From: an uncultured Gammaproteobacteria bacterium
GTDB lineage: Bacteria; Pseudomonadota; Gammaproteobacteria; Magnimaribacterales; Magnimaribacteraceae
Assembly (NCBI GenBank): GCA_913031395.1
Contig: CAJWDT010000003.1
Span: 17,765-81,764 of the forward strand
Direction: 5' to 3'
DNA length: 64,000 bases
The position numbers and the translations under genes were made by a program. Of the stretch, positions 1-8,508 are shown one piece after another. Numbering within the stretch: position 1 is the first letter of the stretch; each line of letters opens with the position of its first letter. The notes under the pieces were generated by a model. It ran no database searches. It had not been told where the DNA came from and saw only the letters and a program-made list of their open reading frames with translations.

Positions 1-867
1 ATTTCCATCAAGGACTTGAATGAGTAGATATAAACTCAAAAGCCAATAAAAATTCTCTGTTAACCCCCATTCGTATAATCCAATTAAGACAACCGGAATT
101 GTAACTAAAATTGCTCCAAAGATAGGAATAATGACTGAAAGTCCTACTAAAATAGCAATCAAAACTGCATAAGGAAGACCCAAGATAGCAAATAAAGCAT
201 AAGAGAATGAAGCCACAATGATCATTTCAAGAAATTTACCTGTTACGTAGTTAAATAACTGATCATTCATTTCTGAAAATACAGATTGCATGAAACCATT
301 TTCTTTTGGAAGGATAGACCCAGCTATTGGCAGAAGATCATCTTTATCCTTTAAGAAAAAGAAAACCATCAACGGAATCATAATCGCGTATAAAATTGCA
401 TTAAACATCAAAGAGATTGTGCCTGCCAGCTGCCCTAGTGCGGAGCTTAACAAACTATTAATCTGATTACTTAAGTTAGCAAAGATAAGATCGATATCTT
501 CTTTTGAGAAATAATTATTCATCTCAACTAAGGTTGACTGAAAAGAACTCACAATACTAGGTAGGTTTTGTAATAGATTATTTATTTGCGTGCCTAAGGA
601 TGGAAGAGCAGTAAATAAACTTAAATAGAAACCAAAAAAGATTACAAGTGTTACAGGTAAAGCGACTCGTTGAGATATTTGCATTTTTAATAACGTCCTC
701 AACAGTCCATTCAATAAAAACGCTATCACCACACTTATAATTACTGGTAACAAGACATTCCCAAAAAGAATAATAAAAAGAAAAGAAAATATAATTAATA
801 TAGCGAAATATATAGATTCCTCATTAGAAAAGAATCTTTTTATAAATTTACTGAATAAACTTTGCAT
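1..867 (-). CDS. AI-2E family transporter (PerM-like), 3' end outside window
   Basis: Translating the minus strand from the ATG at 865-867 gives an uninterrupted frame running off the left edge (about 289 codons present). It begins MQSLFSKFIKRFF and has repeated hydrophobic spans (for example FAILIIFSFLFIILFG, VIISVVIAFLLNG and a later AILVGLSVIIPIFGAIL), which fits the multi-pass AI-2E/PerM exporter family. The substrate cannot be told from sequence. It is divergent from bepA across about 80 bases, an arrangement also found in E. coli (perM-bepA), which supports the family call. The C-terminus is missing. Confidence 0.8.
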   Translation of the reverse strand, partial: MQSLFSKFIKRFFSNEESIYFAILIIFSFLFIILFGNVLLPVIISVVIAFLLNGLLRTLLKMQISQRVALPVTLVIFFGFYLSLFTALPSLGTQINNLLQNLPSIVSSFQSTLVEMNNYFSKEDIDLIFANLSNQINSLLSSALGQLAGTISLMFNAILYAIMIPLMVFFFLKDKDDLLPIAGSILPKENGFMQSVFSEMNDQLFNYVTGKFLEMIIVASFSYALFAILGLPYAVLIAILVGLSVIIPIFGAILVTIPVVLIGLYEWGLTENFYWLLSLYLLIQVLDGN

Positions 868-949
868 ATTTACTTGGGAACTAAGTAATCTTTAGATAAT
901 CTAAAGAATTCATTTAATATAGTAACTAGTATCTCTAAAAAGAAATAGT

Positions 950-2392
950 ATGAGAAGTATTATATCCAAAATCAAAATTTGCGGAATTTTCTTATTAATC
1001 TGCTTTACTTTAGAATCAGAAGAAGAACTGCCTGTTATAGGGGATGCCTCCTCTTCCGTGATATCCATAGCCTCTGAATACAATCTAGGTAGATTATACA
1101 TGGCGCAACTACGAAGGAGCTTGCCTGAGTATTTGGATCCTATAACTCAGGACTACGCAGAACACTTAGTTTACAGGCTTTCTGAATTTAGCGAACTGAC
1201 TGACCGTAGATTAGAAATAGCCTTAATTGACGAAAAATCTGTAAATGCTTTTGCTGCTCCAGGAGGAATTATTGGAATAAATGCGGGGTTGATATTTCAT
1301 GCAAGCACTGAGGGCCAGCTCGCCTCAGTTCTCTCTCATGAACTTGCGCATCTAAGTCAGAGGCATTTTGCTAGAAGAATGCAGAGACAGAAAGACCGGA
1401 GTCTTGCCAATTCTCTAATGATCTTAGGTAGCATAGCTTTAGCTGGCGCCACGAGTAACCCTAATGCTCTTCTAGCTGGACAACAGGCAATAACTCAGCA
1501 AAATTTATCTTTTAGTAGAGGAGATGAGCAAGAAGCAGATAGGATTGGTTTTAAAAATTTAATCTCTGCTGGTTTTGATCCTAATAGTACGACATATATG
1601 TTTGAAAAACTTCAATCTCTCAGCAGATTGTCAGGCTCTAATGAACTTGAGTTCCTACGATCTCATCCCTTAACAAAAAACAGAATTGCTGATGCCCAGT
1701 CAAGGGCACAAGGAATTAAAGGGAAAAACTATAGAAATTCTTTAGACTATGAACTCATTAGGCACAGAACAATTGTTCATTTCTCTGAAATCCCTAGACA
1801 AGCAATTGCCATTTTTGAAAAAGACTTAAATATATCCAAATCAAAGAAAGATAAGATAAAAGCAAATTATGGTCTTTCTTTAGCCTATTCAAAAGCCAAA
1901 AGACATACCGAGGCATTAGAAAAACTTAGAGAAGCCTTAAAAATAGATAGCGAAAATTTAATACTTCAAATTGGACTCCTTGAATTGCATATAGAAGCAG
2001 AAAATAATTTTGAGGCAGAAGCATTAGCTTCATCTCTATTAAGCACAAATCCCAATAACTATCCGATTACCATGTTATATAACAAAGTATTAATGAATAA
2101 TGGGGATTATAAAAAAGGTGAAGAGATTCTTAGAGAGCTTTCTTTAGTTAGGCCAAATGATCCTGAGGTCTGGTATTGGCTTGCAGAGGTTCAAGGTTTA
2201 GATAAGAATCTTATTGGACTACATCTTTCAAGAGCAGAGTATTTTTTCCTTACAGGAAATTATGAAACTTCTATAAAACACTTAAGAATGGCAATGGATC
2301 TCACTGGCAATAATTATCAATTAACTGAATCAATTCACAATAAAATTGAGAGATCTCATAAATCTATAGAAGCCCTTAAATCACTTTCCTAA
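950..2392 (+). CDS. bepA: BepA-type periplasmic M48 metalloprotease/chaperone with TPR repeats
   Basis: 480 aa, close to E. coli BepA (487). An N-terminal hydrophobic signal (about residues 8-20) precedes an M48 peptidase domain with the zinc motif HELAH (H130, E131, H134) and a third-ligand segment GDEQEAD (probably E195). The C-terminal half is TPR-like and would contact the BAM complex. The family degrades or matures misassembled outer-membrane proteins such as LptD, so this is an envelope quality-control factor. No strong Shine-Dalgarno precedes the ATG. Its stop codon interlocks with that of the convergent HIT gene at 2389-2392. Confidence 0.9.
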   Translation: MRSIISKIKICGIFLLICFTLESEEELPVIGDASSSVISIASEYNLGRLYMAQLRRSLPEYLDPITQDYAEHLVYRLSEFSELTDRRLEIALIDEKSVNAFAAPGGIIGINAGLIFHASTEGQLASVLSHELAHLSQRHFARRMQRQKDRSLANSLMILGSIALAGATSNPNALLAGQQAITQQNLSFSRGDEQEADRIGFKNLISAGFDPNSTTYMFEKLQSLSRLSGSNELEFLRSHPLTKNRIADAQSRAQGIKGKNYRNSLDYELIRHRTIVHFSEIPRQAIAIFEKDLNISKSKKDKIKANYGLSLAYSKAKRHTEALEKLREALKIDSENLILQIGLLELHIEAENNFEAEALASSLLSTNPNNYPITMLYNKVLMNNGDYKKGEEILRELSLVRPNDPEVWYWLAEVQGLDKNLIGLHLSRAEYFFLTGNYETSIKHLRMAMDLTGNNYQLTESIHNKIERSHKSIEALKSLS

Positions 2393-2730
2393 CCAGGAGG
2401 CCAGTTAAATTCTCTTTCAGCTATCAAATGAATGTGAAGATGGAAGACTGTCTGCTGAGCCCCTGCTCCGTTATTAACTACTAATCTAAATGCATCCTCT
2501 ACACCTAATTTTCTAGCAACTTCCCCTGCAACGAGAAAGAGATGACCCAACAAAGCTTGGTCTTCTTGATTAGCATCAGATATTTTATCGATAGGCTTTT
2601 TAGGGATGATCAATAGATGTGTAGGAGCAACTGGATTTATATCTCTAAAAACTAGAGAAATATCATCTTCATGAATAATATCTGCGGGAATTTCTTTATC
2701 AATAATTTTTTTAAAAATTGTCTCCGTCAC
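2389..2730 (-). CDS. HIT-family nucleotide hydrolase (HinT-like)
   Basis: 113 aa from a GTG start at 2728-2730. The GTG is chosen because AAGGAG lies 7 bases upstream, inside the last codons of the preceding gene, and the product then begins MTETIFKKIIDKEIPA, the usual HinT start; the ATG further upstream would add unrelated residues. The HIT triad HLHIH lies near the C-terminus, with NNGAGAQQTVFHLH before it as in HinT proteins that hydrolyse purine nucleoside phosphoramidates. It is the last gene of the leftward tol-pal-crcB run. Confidence 0.88.
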   Translation of the reverse strand: MTETIFKKIIDKEIPADIIHEDDISLVFRDINPVAPTHLLIIPKKPIDKISDANQEDQALLGHLFLVAGEVARKLGVEDAFRLVVNNGAGAQQTVFHLHIHLIAEREFNWPPG

Positions 2731-2731
2731 T

Positions 2732-3001
2732 CTATAACTCCTTAGCTTCATCATAATGAAGTATTACCCCTTCATCAGATTCTGAACTTTCTTTGAGGAT
2801 AACTTCATAACCCTCCACATTAGATATCTCCTTAATGCCATCAATATGCATTGATTTCTCTTTAAATTTTTCAAAAGATTGGGTCTTTGTTTTAGCATCC
2901 TTAGCACTGGCTGCAGCAACAAAATAATTCAAATGTATTTCGTAAATTCCATCACCAATATTCTTATCGTAATATCCAACATGGACCATATATAGATTCA
3001 T
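2732..3001 (-). CDS. DUF1543-like small protein
   Basis: 89 aa if started at the ATG 2999-3001, which has TAAGGA 7-8 bases upstream; a longer frame to 3064 would overlap the neighbouring gene by about 50 bases and lacks such a site. The product begins MNLYMVHVGYYD and contains HIDGIKEI followed by a GYEVIL strand, resembling the DUF1543 family. Function unknown. The end of this gene carries the ribosome-binding site of the following HIT gene, so the two are probably translationally coupled. Confidence 0.65.
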   Translation of the reverse strand: MNLYMVHVGYYDKNIGDGIYEIHLNYFVAAASAKDAKTKTQSFEKFKEKSMHIDGIKEISNVEGYEVILKESSESDEGVILHYDEAKEL

Positions 3002-3015
3002 AATTTTTTCCTTAT

Positions 3016-3366
3016 TTAAACCAAGTGAATCCCAAAAAAATTCAATATATATAAATAAACCCAATACACAATACCTGTAAGGCTAACTGATATTAACAAA
3101 CTAAGAATGAATGACATGTTCCATCCTAGAAGAAGTGGCAAGGCAATAAAAAACATCAAAGAAGGAGGTATCATCAGCAATATGTTTCTAGATAAATCCA
3201 TAACGGCTAATGAATCTTGAGTATCAAAATAAAGCCAAGTGAATGCCAATAGAGAGGTTAATGGTACAGAGGCCACGATTCCCGCCATTAAAGTAGATCT
3301 TTTGGCGATTTCAGATATTACAACAATTATTACTGCTGTAAAAAGAATCTTGAATAAGGTGTACAT
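3016..3366 (-). CDS. DUF3147-like four-helix membrane protein
   Basis: 116 aa, almost entirely hydrophobic with about four transmembrane helices. The N-terminal stretch VVISEIAKRSTLMAGIVASVP with a following LTSLLAFTWLY is characteristic of the DUF3147 family of small inner-membrane proteins. No function is established. It lies between crcB and the DUF1543 gene in the same leftward run, with 14 bases to the chosen start of the next gene. Confidence 0.7.
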   Translation of the reverse strand: MYTLFKILFTAVIIVVISEIAKRSTLMAGIVASVPLTSLLAFTWLYFDTQDSLAVMDLSRNILLMIPPSLMFFIALPLLLGWNMSFILSLLISVSLTGIVYWVYLYILNFFGIHLV

Positions 3367-3442
3367 ATTTTTATTTCAATTAAACAGCAAAAAACTGGAT
3401 CTTGAAAGTACAAGTTATTTTTTGGAGTTTTCTTTTAAAAAA

Positions 3443-3805
3443 CTAAGATTTAGTCAAGTACATACCCATCCAGGTTGCACTGAGACATAAAAAGATAGAA
3501 AGGAGAATGTAGAAAGAAGCTATCAAGAAATTACCAGAGTTAATTAGTTCTAAGGACTCTCTTGAAAATGCCGAGAATGTTGTAAAGGCTCCTAAGAATC
3601 CCACAAATAGAAATGGGGTTAAAATCTTTTCTAGATCTGAGTTTATTAGATTATAGGAGAGACCAAGTATCAGACAGCCCAACACATTAACTATTAATAT
3701 TCCTAAGGGTAGCTCGGGACTTTCTGGTCGATCAAATAAGTTAGATAAATAAAACCTGCTCAGAGCTCCCAATGAACCGCCGAGACAAATTAGAAATACA
3801 TTCAT
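3443..3805 (-). CDS. crcB: CrcB/Fluc fluoride channel
   Basis: 120 aa with four hydrophobic segments and the CrcB signatures GGSLGALSRFY (residues about 9-19), NVLGCLILG and GFLGAFTTFSAFSRE. Dual-topology dimers of this family export fluoride across the inner membrane. The ATG (3803-3805) lies only 7 bases beyond the CCA end of tRNA-Lys, with no recognisable Shine-Dalgarno and no space for a fluoride riboswitch, so expression presumably depends on read-through from the tRNA and tol-pal transcript. Confidence 0.9.
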   Translation of the reverse strand: MNVFLICLGGSLGALSRFYLSNLFDRPESPELPLGILIVNVLGCLILGLSYNLINSDLEKILTPFLFVGFLGAFTTFSAFSRESLELINSGNFLIASFYILLSIFLCLSATWMGMYLTKS

Positions 3806-3812
3806 GAAAGGT

Positions 3813-3888
3813 TGGTGGGCCGTCTGCGACTCGAACGCAGGACCAATTCGTTAAAAGCGAACTGCTCTACCGACTGAGCTAACGGCCC
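3813..3888 (-). tRNA. tRNA-Lys (anticodon UUU)
   Basis: Reading the minus strand gives a 76-base cloverleaf: acceptor GGGCCGT pairs with ACGGCCC, D-arm GCTCAGTCGGTAGAGC, anticodon loop CTTTTAA (anticodon TTT), T-arm GTTCGAGTC, discriminator A, and an encoded CCA. It lies 25 bases downstream of cpoB in the same direction, as tRNA-Lys does after ybgF/cpoB in E. coli. Confidence 0.97.
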
Positions 3889-3913
3889 GAAAAAAAAAGC
3901 GTATATTAAAGGT

Positions 3914-4591
3914 TTACTCAATGAAATTCGACTCTTCTTTTAAATTTTCTTTAGATTTTTTTGCTAGTTGGGCTGCGCCTGATTCAGGAAAGATCTCAAT
4001 CACTTGATTATATAAACTTAAAGCCTCATCAAAATTACTACCTATTCTGTATATTTCTCCCAATTTATATAGAGCATCCGGTGTTCTCTGGTGATTAAAA
4101 AATTGGTTCACGACATTCTGATAACTTAATTTAGCATCTTCATTCATTTCTTGAGCCAGAAATAATTCTCCTGACCAGAAATAGGCGTCAGCAGTGTAAG
4201 TTCCTTCAGGAAAAGAAATGATGATTTCTGAGAAAACTTCTAGAGCCTCTGCATATCTAGCCTCTTCAAAAAGAACTAATGCACTCTTGAATAAACTTCT
4301 TTCGGCATCAACTATTTCCGTATCGATTATCTTTTCGACTTGTTTTTCTTTAGAAATAGTTCCTTTTGATAGCTCTAATATGCGAGAGTCAAGATCTAGA
4401 TATCTTTGTTGTTGTATCTCTAAAGATCTATCAACAAGAATAGAATTCTCCTCTAAAATATTTCTTAGGTCTCTTATCTCTTGTTCAAGTGTTTCTATTT
4501 TTTGATATAGAAGCTCTAAGCTTTCTTCTTGCTCTGAAAAAACTAAAGAAGAAGCTAAAAGAATAAAGCTAGTTAGAAAATACTTTTTCAA
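3914..4591 (-). CDS. cpoB: Cell division coordinator CpoB (YbgF), tol-pal periplasmic protein
   Basis: 225 aa. An N-terminal signal peptide (KKYFLTSFILLASSLVFS) is followed by a predicted coiled-coil trimerisation region (about residues 20-75, rich in E, L, Q and R) and a C-terminal TPR domain with SYQNVVNQFF and YKLGEIYRIGSNFDEAL. The family links PBP1B/LpoB activity to Tol during outer-membrane constriction. Five bases separate it from pal. It is slightly shorter than E. coli CpoB (263). Confidence 0.88.
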   Translation of the reverse strand: MKKYFLTSFILLASSLVFSEQEESLELLYQKIETLEQEIRDLRNILEENSILVDRSLEIQQQRYLDLDSRILELSKGTISKEKQVEKIIDTEIVDAERSLFKSALVLFEEARYAEALEVFSEIIISFPEGTYTADAYFWSGELFLAQEMNEDAKLSYQNVVNQFFNHQRTPDALYKLGEIYRIGSNFDEALSLYNQVIEIFPESGAAQLAKKSKENLKEESNFIE

Positions 4592-4596
4592 GCTTA

Positions 4597-5061
4597 TTAA
4601 AAAGTCTTAACTAATGCTCGTCTGTTTTGAGACCAAGATCTTTCATTGGATCCTTCAGCAACAGGCTTTTCTTCGCCATAGCTAACTGTTTGTATCTTAT
4701 CTGATGAAACACCATTGATAATCAAAAGTTCAGCAACTGTTTTAGCTCTCTGCTCTCCTAGAGCGAGGTTGTATTCTCTAGTCCCTCTCTCATCACAATG
4801 CCCTTCTACTCTAACACTTAAGTTATTGTCATTAATTAGCTTTGCTAAAGTTCTAATTTTTGTTCTTCCTTCTGAATTGATATCGGATTTATCATAAGAA
4901 AAATAAAGAACATTGTTTGAAGTTATTCCACTATCAGAGTATGCACCTGATGCAGAAGCTGAAATGGCCGTGGCATCATTGGTCCTGTCTGATGAAACTG
5001 AGCTACAAGATGCTATTAAAATAGCTATTGAAAATAAAAAAGTTTTTTTAGTAAAATTCAT
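4597..5061 (-). CDS. pal: Peptidoglycan-associated lipoprotein Pal
   Basis: 154 aa. The signal peptide ends in a lipobox (LIASC, with Cys at about residue 19). The C-terminal OmpA-like domain carries the peptidoglycan-binding segment GHCDERGTREYNLALGEQRA. Pal tethers the outer membrane to murein and interacts with TolB. Length and position after tolB are standard. Confidence 0.95.
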   Translation of the reverse strand: MNFTKKTFLFSIAILIASCSSVSSDRTNDATAISASASGAYSDSGITSNNVLYFSYDKSDINSEGRTKIRTLAKLINDNNLSVRVEGHCDERGTREYNLALGEQRAKTVAELLIINGVSSDKIQTVSYGEEKPVAEGSNERSWSQNRRALVKTF

Positions 5062-5098
5062 TTACGCCTCCTGTCGACATTATACTTTTATTTTTCTT

Positions 5099-6394
5099 CT
5101 AATCTATCAAAGGAGACCAAGCAGGTTCTCTAGCCTCACCTTTTAATGAAGGCATAATAAATTTAGTTTTTCCATCCATAGTTATGCCAGCTAAAATATC
5201 TTTATCTCCGTCTTTTGTTGCGTAAATTATCACGTTGCCGTTAGGTGAGACTGTAGGTGATTCATCCAAAGAAGTATCTGTAAGAATTTTTACTTTTCCT
5301 GACCTAAGATTTTGTGTGGCTATGTGGAAAATTCCATTTCTTCGGTGAACAAAAACTATCCCCTTACCGTTTGGTAAATATCTTGCCCTAGCATTATAGG
5401 TACCCTCAAAAGTGAGTCTCTTAATCTTATTAGTTCTTAAATTTGCTTCATAAATTTGTGGGGACCCCGATCTGTTGGATGTAAATAATATAGACTTCGA
5501 ATTTGGTGCCCAATCTGGTTCAGTATCAATACCAAAATGTTTGGTTATTTGTATCCAACTCCGCTCCTTCAAATCATAGATAAATAGGTCGGGGTTACCT
5601 GATTTAGATAAAACTGCTGCGATCATATCTCCATTTGGAGACCAATTAGGCGAACTATTTATACCTTCTTCATGTTTTAACCCGATCCTCTTTGCAGAAA
5701 CAAGCTCTTGTATAAAGATTCTTGAAGTTCCTTCTTCAAATGAAACATATGCAATCTTTGTTCTATCTGGAGACCAACTAGGAGACATCAACGGCTGAGG
5801 TGAAGAAAATAAAGAAATACTTTCAAAACCATCTATATCTGAAATCCTAAGGTTATAATTAGGATCGATTTGTGAAGGTTTATCAATATAAGCGAGCTTA
5901 GTAGAAAATATTCCTGGTAAACCCTGTATTTTTTTGTAGATAACATCACTAATTTTGTGACCAGCCTTTCTTAAGGACTGAATAGGTCCTATCACATCAC
6001 CTCTATGAATGTATTTCTCTCGAGCAATATCAAAAAGAATATAGCTAACAATTACTTCTGCATTAAATTCAGTATTTTTAACCTGTCCTATGACTAAGTA
6101 ATCAACGCCTAGCAATCTCCAGTCTTTATAAAACACTTCATCTTTTGAAGTTGGAAGACTTAACATTCTCTCGGGTGATAAAACAGAGAACTCGCCAAAG
6201 GATTCTAGATCTGATTCTATAATTTTATGTATATATATTGCTTGGGGACTCTCTAGTTCCCATTTCATAGGAACTATTGCTATATTAATTGGATCTTCAA
6301 CACCACCCTTTATCTCTATTCTTAGTTGAGAAAAGGTTGAAGAGAAAAAGAAAGTTGAGATAAAAAGTATTAAAAGATTTTTATAATTAATCAT
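5099..6394 (-). CDS. tolB: Tol-Pal system periplasmic protein TolB
   Basis: 431 aa, matching the family length. A signal peptide (NLLILFISTFFFSSTFS) is followed by an N-terminal alpha/beta domain and then a six-bladed beta-propeller recognisable from repeated blocks such as SPSWSPDRTKIAYVS, SPNWSPNGDMIAAV and EPDWAPNSKSILFTS. TolB shuttles between TolA and Pal. It lies between tolA and pal with short spacers. Confidence 0.95.
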   Translation of the reverse strand: MINYKNLLILFISTFFFSSTFSQLRIEIKGGVEDPINIAIVPMKWELESPQAIYIHKIIESDLESFGEFSVLSPERMLSLPTSKDEVFYKDWRLLGVDYLVIGQVKNTEFNAEVIVSYILFDIAREKYIHRGDVIGPIQSLRKAGHKISDVIYKKIQGLPGIFSTKLAYIDKPSQIDPNYNLRISDIDGFESISLFSSPQPLMSPSWSPDRTKIAYVSFEEGTSRIFIQELVSAKRIGLKHEEGINSSPNWSPNGDMIAAVLSKSGNPDLFIYDLKERSWIQITKHFGIDTEPDWAPNSKSILFTSNRSGSPQIYEANLRTNKIKRLTFEGTYNARARYLPNGKGIVFVHRRNGIFHIATQNLRSGKVKILTDTSLDESPTVSPNGNVIIYATKDGDKDILAGITMDGKTKFIMPSLKGEAREPAWSPLID

Positions 6395-6409
6395 TATCGT
6401 TTTTTTATA

Positions 6410-7018
6410 CTATTCTGGACTAAAAATAAGTATAAATTTTCTAAAATGCTGATCGAATAAATTCATTTGCATATTTAAACCATCAAATGATTTGAGTTTT
6501 GAAATAGCAGTTAAAGCAGAATCATCAAAAGCTCTATTTCCGCTACTATTTATAATTTTGGAAGATAAGATTTCTCCGGTAGGTACAAGAGTAATCTGAA
6601 TCTCCGTCTTTAAATTTGAACTTAGGTTTGTTGGTCTTTTCCAATTCTCCATAACTTGACTCTTAATCATTGATGAAAAGATCTCAAGATCAGTTTGACT
6701 AACTATATTATTATCATTATTTTTAACTTCATCCTTAATTTCTAATTTTGAAATCTGTTCAATTTCAAAATTAATATCGGAAATTTCAATTTTTTTTGAA
6801 ACACTTTCGTTGTTTTTGTTTATCTGCTTATTTTTACCTTTAGGAATAAAGATTTTTTTTTGATTCTCTTTTTCTTTTTCTATGATGACGTAAGCCTGAA
6901 TGGGTTTTTTTGCCTCAATATTAAATACATCAAAATCTATCTTGAAAGAATTTGTAAGTGAGAAGATTAAACCAAAATGAACGAAAATAGATAACATTAA
7001 AGGAGAGAGAAAATTCAT
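6410..7018 (-). CDS. tolA: TolA, short form
   Basis: 202 aa against 421 in E. coli. Residues 5-22 form the transmembrane helix and keep the S10-xxx-H14 spacing used to contact TolQ/R. Residues about 40-105 are a charged K/E/N-rich linker. The C-terminal third (SQVMENWKRPTNL, then the TEIQITLVPTGEIL and AFDDSALTAI strands) is the TolA domain III/TonB-like fold that binds TolB. The reduction is in the helical domain II that normally crosses the periplasm. It overlaps tolR by 4 bases. Confidence 0.85.
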   Translation of the reverse strand: MNFLSPLMLSIFVHFGLIFSLTNSFKIDFDVFNIEAKKPIQAYVIIEKEKENQKKIFIPKGKNKQINKNNESVSKKIEISDINFEIEQISKLEIKDEVKNNDNNIVSQTDLEIFSSMIKSQVMENWKRPTNLSSNLKTEIQITLVPTGEILSSKIINSSGNRAFDDSALTAISKLKSFDGLNMQMNLFDQHFRKFILIFSPE

Positions 7019-7434
7019 TTCTTTAATGAAATCGGTTTAGAAATAAGTCCAATATCTGTAGCTCCTGCCATCTGAAGTTCAGCCATAACAGTCATTACTT
7101 TCTCGTATTGAACTTTACCATCTCCTCTAATGACAACTTGTAAATTAGGATTGGATTCAAAAATTTTAGTAACTGAAAAGTTTAATTCTTCAAGAGAAAG
7201 GGATTTATCTTTTGTGGAGTCAGTCTCGAGGAAAAGTTCTCCGTTTTTATCTATAGAAACAATTAGAGGTTCATTATTTGTTACAGGCAAGGCTTCCGAA
7301 GAGGCCTGCGGGAGATTCACTTGAATACCTTGCACCATTAACGGTGCTGAAATCATGAAGATTACAAGTAGAACTAACATTACATCAATGTAAGGTACGA
7401 CATTAATATCAGAAATTAAATTTCTTCTTTTCAC
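7015..7434 (-). CDS. tolR: TolR, proton-channel subunit of the Tol motor
   Basis: 139 aa ExbD/TolR family protein. A short cytoplasmic N-terminus is followed by one transmembrane helix holding the essential acid (YIDVMLVLLVIFMI, D17) and a periplasmic domain ending with the VMAELQMAGATDIGLIS segment. With TolQ it forms the proton-driven stator that energises TolA. Start and stop overlap neighbours (2-base gap to tolQ, 4-base overlap with tolA). Confidence 0.95.
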   Translation of the reverse strand: MKRRNLISDINVVPYIDVMLVLLVIFMISAPLMVQGIQVNLPQASSEALPVTNNEPLIVSIDKNGELFLETDSTKDKSLSLEELNFSVTKIFESNPNLQVVIRGDGKVQYEKVMTVMAELQMAGATDIGLISKPISLKK

Positions 7435-7436
7435 TT

Positions 7437-8105
7437 TTAATCTGTGTGTATATCTCTATATAGCACTGCCAAAAATTCTTCTTTAAAACTTTCAAAGCTA
7501 GATATGAGATTATCGGAATCAGTAATAAATTTATTGTATGCAATCAAAGCAGGTATAGCAGCAAAAAGGCCTATAGCCGTTGCAATAAGAGCCTCTGATA
7601 TACCGGGGGCAACCGCAGATAAAGTTGCTTGTGATGCTCCTGCAAGGCCTCTAAAGGAGTTCATAATTCCCCATACAGTTCCAAATAATCCTATATAAGG
7701 GCTTACTGATGCTACTGTTGCAAGAAAGGGTAGATTCTTTTCCAATAAAGTTTGTTCTTTAGAAAGCGCCACTCGCATATTTCTATGCACACTTTCCATG
7801 ATGATATCCTCATTTAATTTTTCTTTAGAAAGTCTTTTATAATCTAGATAACCAACCTGAAAAATATATTCAGCCCCAACAGGATTATGACCTTCTTCCC
7901 TGCTAGTTGCTAACAATGCTTCTAATCCATCATCTGACCAGAATCGTGTATCAAAATCTAAAAATTCTAGGTTGATTCTTTTAACATACAACCATCTCTC
8001 GAAGATAATCATCCACGAAATGATAGAAGCTAAAATAAGAAATACTATTACTGCCTTTACTACAAAACTGGCATTTAAAAAAAGTTCTATGATTGAAAGT
8101 TCCAT
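7437..8105 (-). CDS. tolQ: TolQ, inner-membrane subunit of the Tol motor
   Basis: 222 aa MotA/TolQ/ExbB family protein. The first transmembrane helix is at about residues 15-37; conserved helices 2 and 3 include SPYIGLFGTVWGIMNSF and ATAIGLFAAIPALIAYN. It pentamerises around TolR. One base separates it from ybgC upstream. Confidence 0.96.
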   Translation of the reverse strand: MELSIIELFLNASFVVKAVIVFLILASIISWMIIFERWLYVKRINLEFLDFDTRFWSDDGLEALLATSREEGHNPVGAEYIFQVGYLDYKRLSKEKLNEDIIMESVHRNMRVALSKEQTLLEKNLPFLATVASVSPYIGLFGTVWGIMNSFRGLAGASQATLSAVAPGISEALIATAIGLFAAIPALIAYNKFITDSDNLISSFESFKEEFLAVLYRDIHTD

Positions 8106-8106
8106 A

Positions 8107-8508
8107 TTATGTTAAGAGTAATTTTTTCATCCCAGTATGTAAATACTCAGGTAATGGTGAAGGACTAAAAGTCTCAGAATGCAAACATCCACATTTAATA
8201 TTAGCTTTGGCTATTTTGTGATCATTGACTGAGGCAACCTGCTCAAAATCAAAACTAACTTTTCCTAATTTAATTAAACTAGTTTTTATTATTAATTTAT
8301 CGTCAAGTCTAGCTGGTTTAAGTAAATTCAATTCCAATCCCCTCACGACAAAGATTATCTTTTCTTGCATGAGTTTCATTTGCTCGTAACCGACCTCCCT
8401 TAAAAACTCTGTTCTAGCTCTCTCAAAAAATTTTAAGTAATTAGCGTAATAAACAACTCCTTGAGCATCTGTATCTTCGTAATAAACCCTTAAAAGGTAG
8501 TCTTGCAT
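8107..8508 (-). CDS. ybgC: YbgC acyl-CoA thioesterase (tol-pal associated, hot-dog fold)
   Basis: 133 aa with the 4-hydroxybenzoyl-CoA thioesterase signature YYEDTDAQGVVYYANYLKFFE near the N-terminus; the Asp of DTDAQG is the probable catalytic residue. YbgC proteins hydrolyse acyl-CoA/ACP and sit at the head of tol-pal operons. Its first base is shared with the end of the upstream nuclease gene (8508). Confidence 0.93.
   Translation of the reverse strand: MQDYLLRVYYEDTDAQGVVYYANYLKFFERARTEFLREVGYEQMKLMQEKIIFVVRGLELNLLKPARLDDKLIIKTSLIKLGKVSFDFEQVASVNDHKIAKANIKCGCLHSETFSPSPLPEYLHTGMKKLLLT

Noticed and set aside
3002..3064. Longer start for the DUF1543 gene
   Set aside because: The extension overlaps the upstream membrane-protein gene and the domain begins at the ATG at 3001, which has its own Shine-Dalgarno.
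3239..3490. Plus-strand 83-codon frame
   Set aside because: It is antisense to the DUF3147 gene and crcB, with no recognisable domain.
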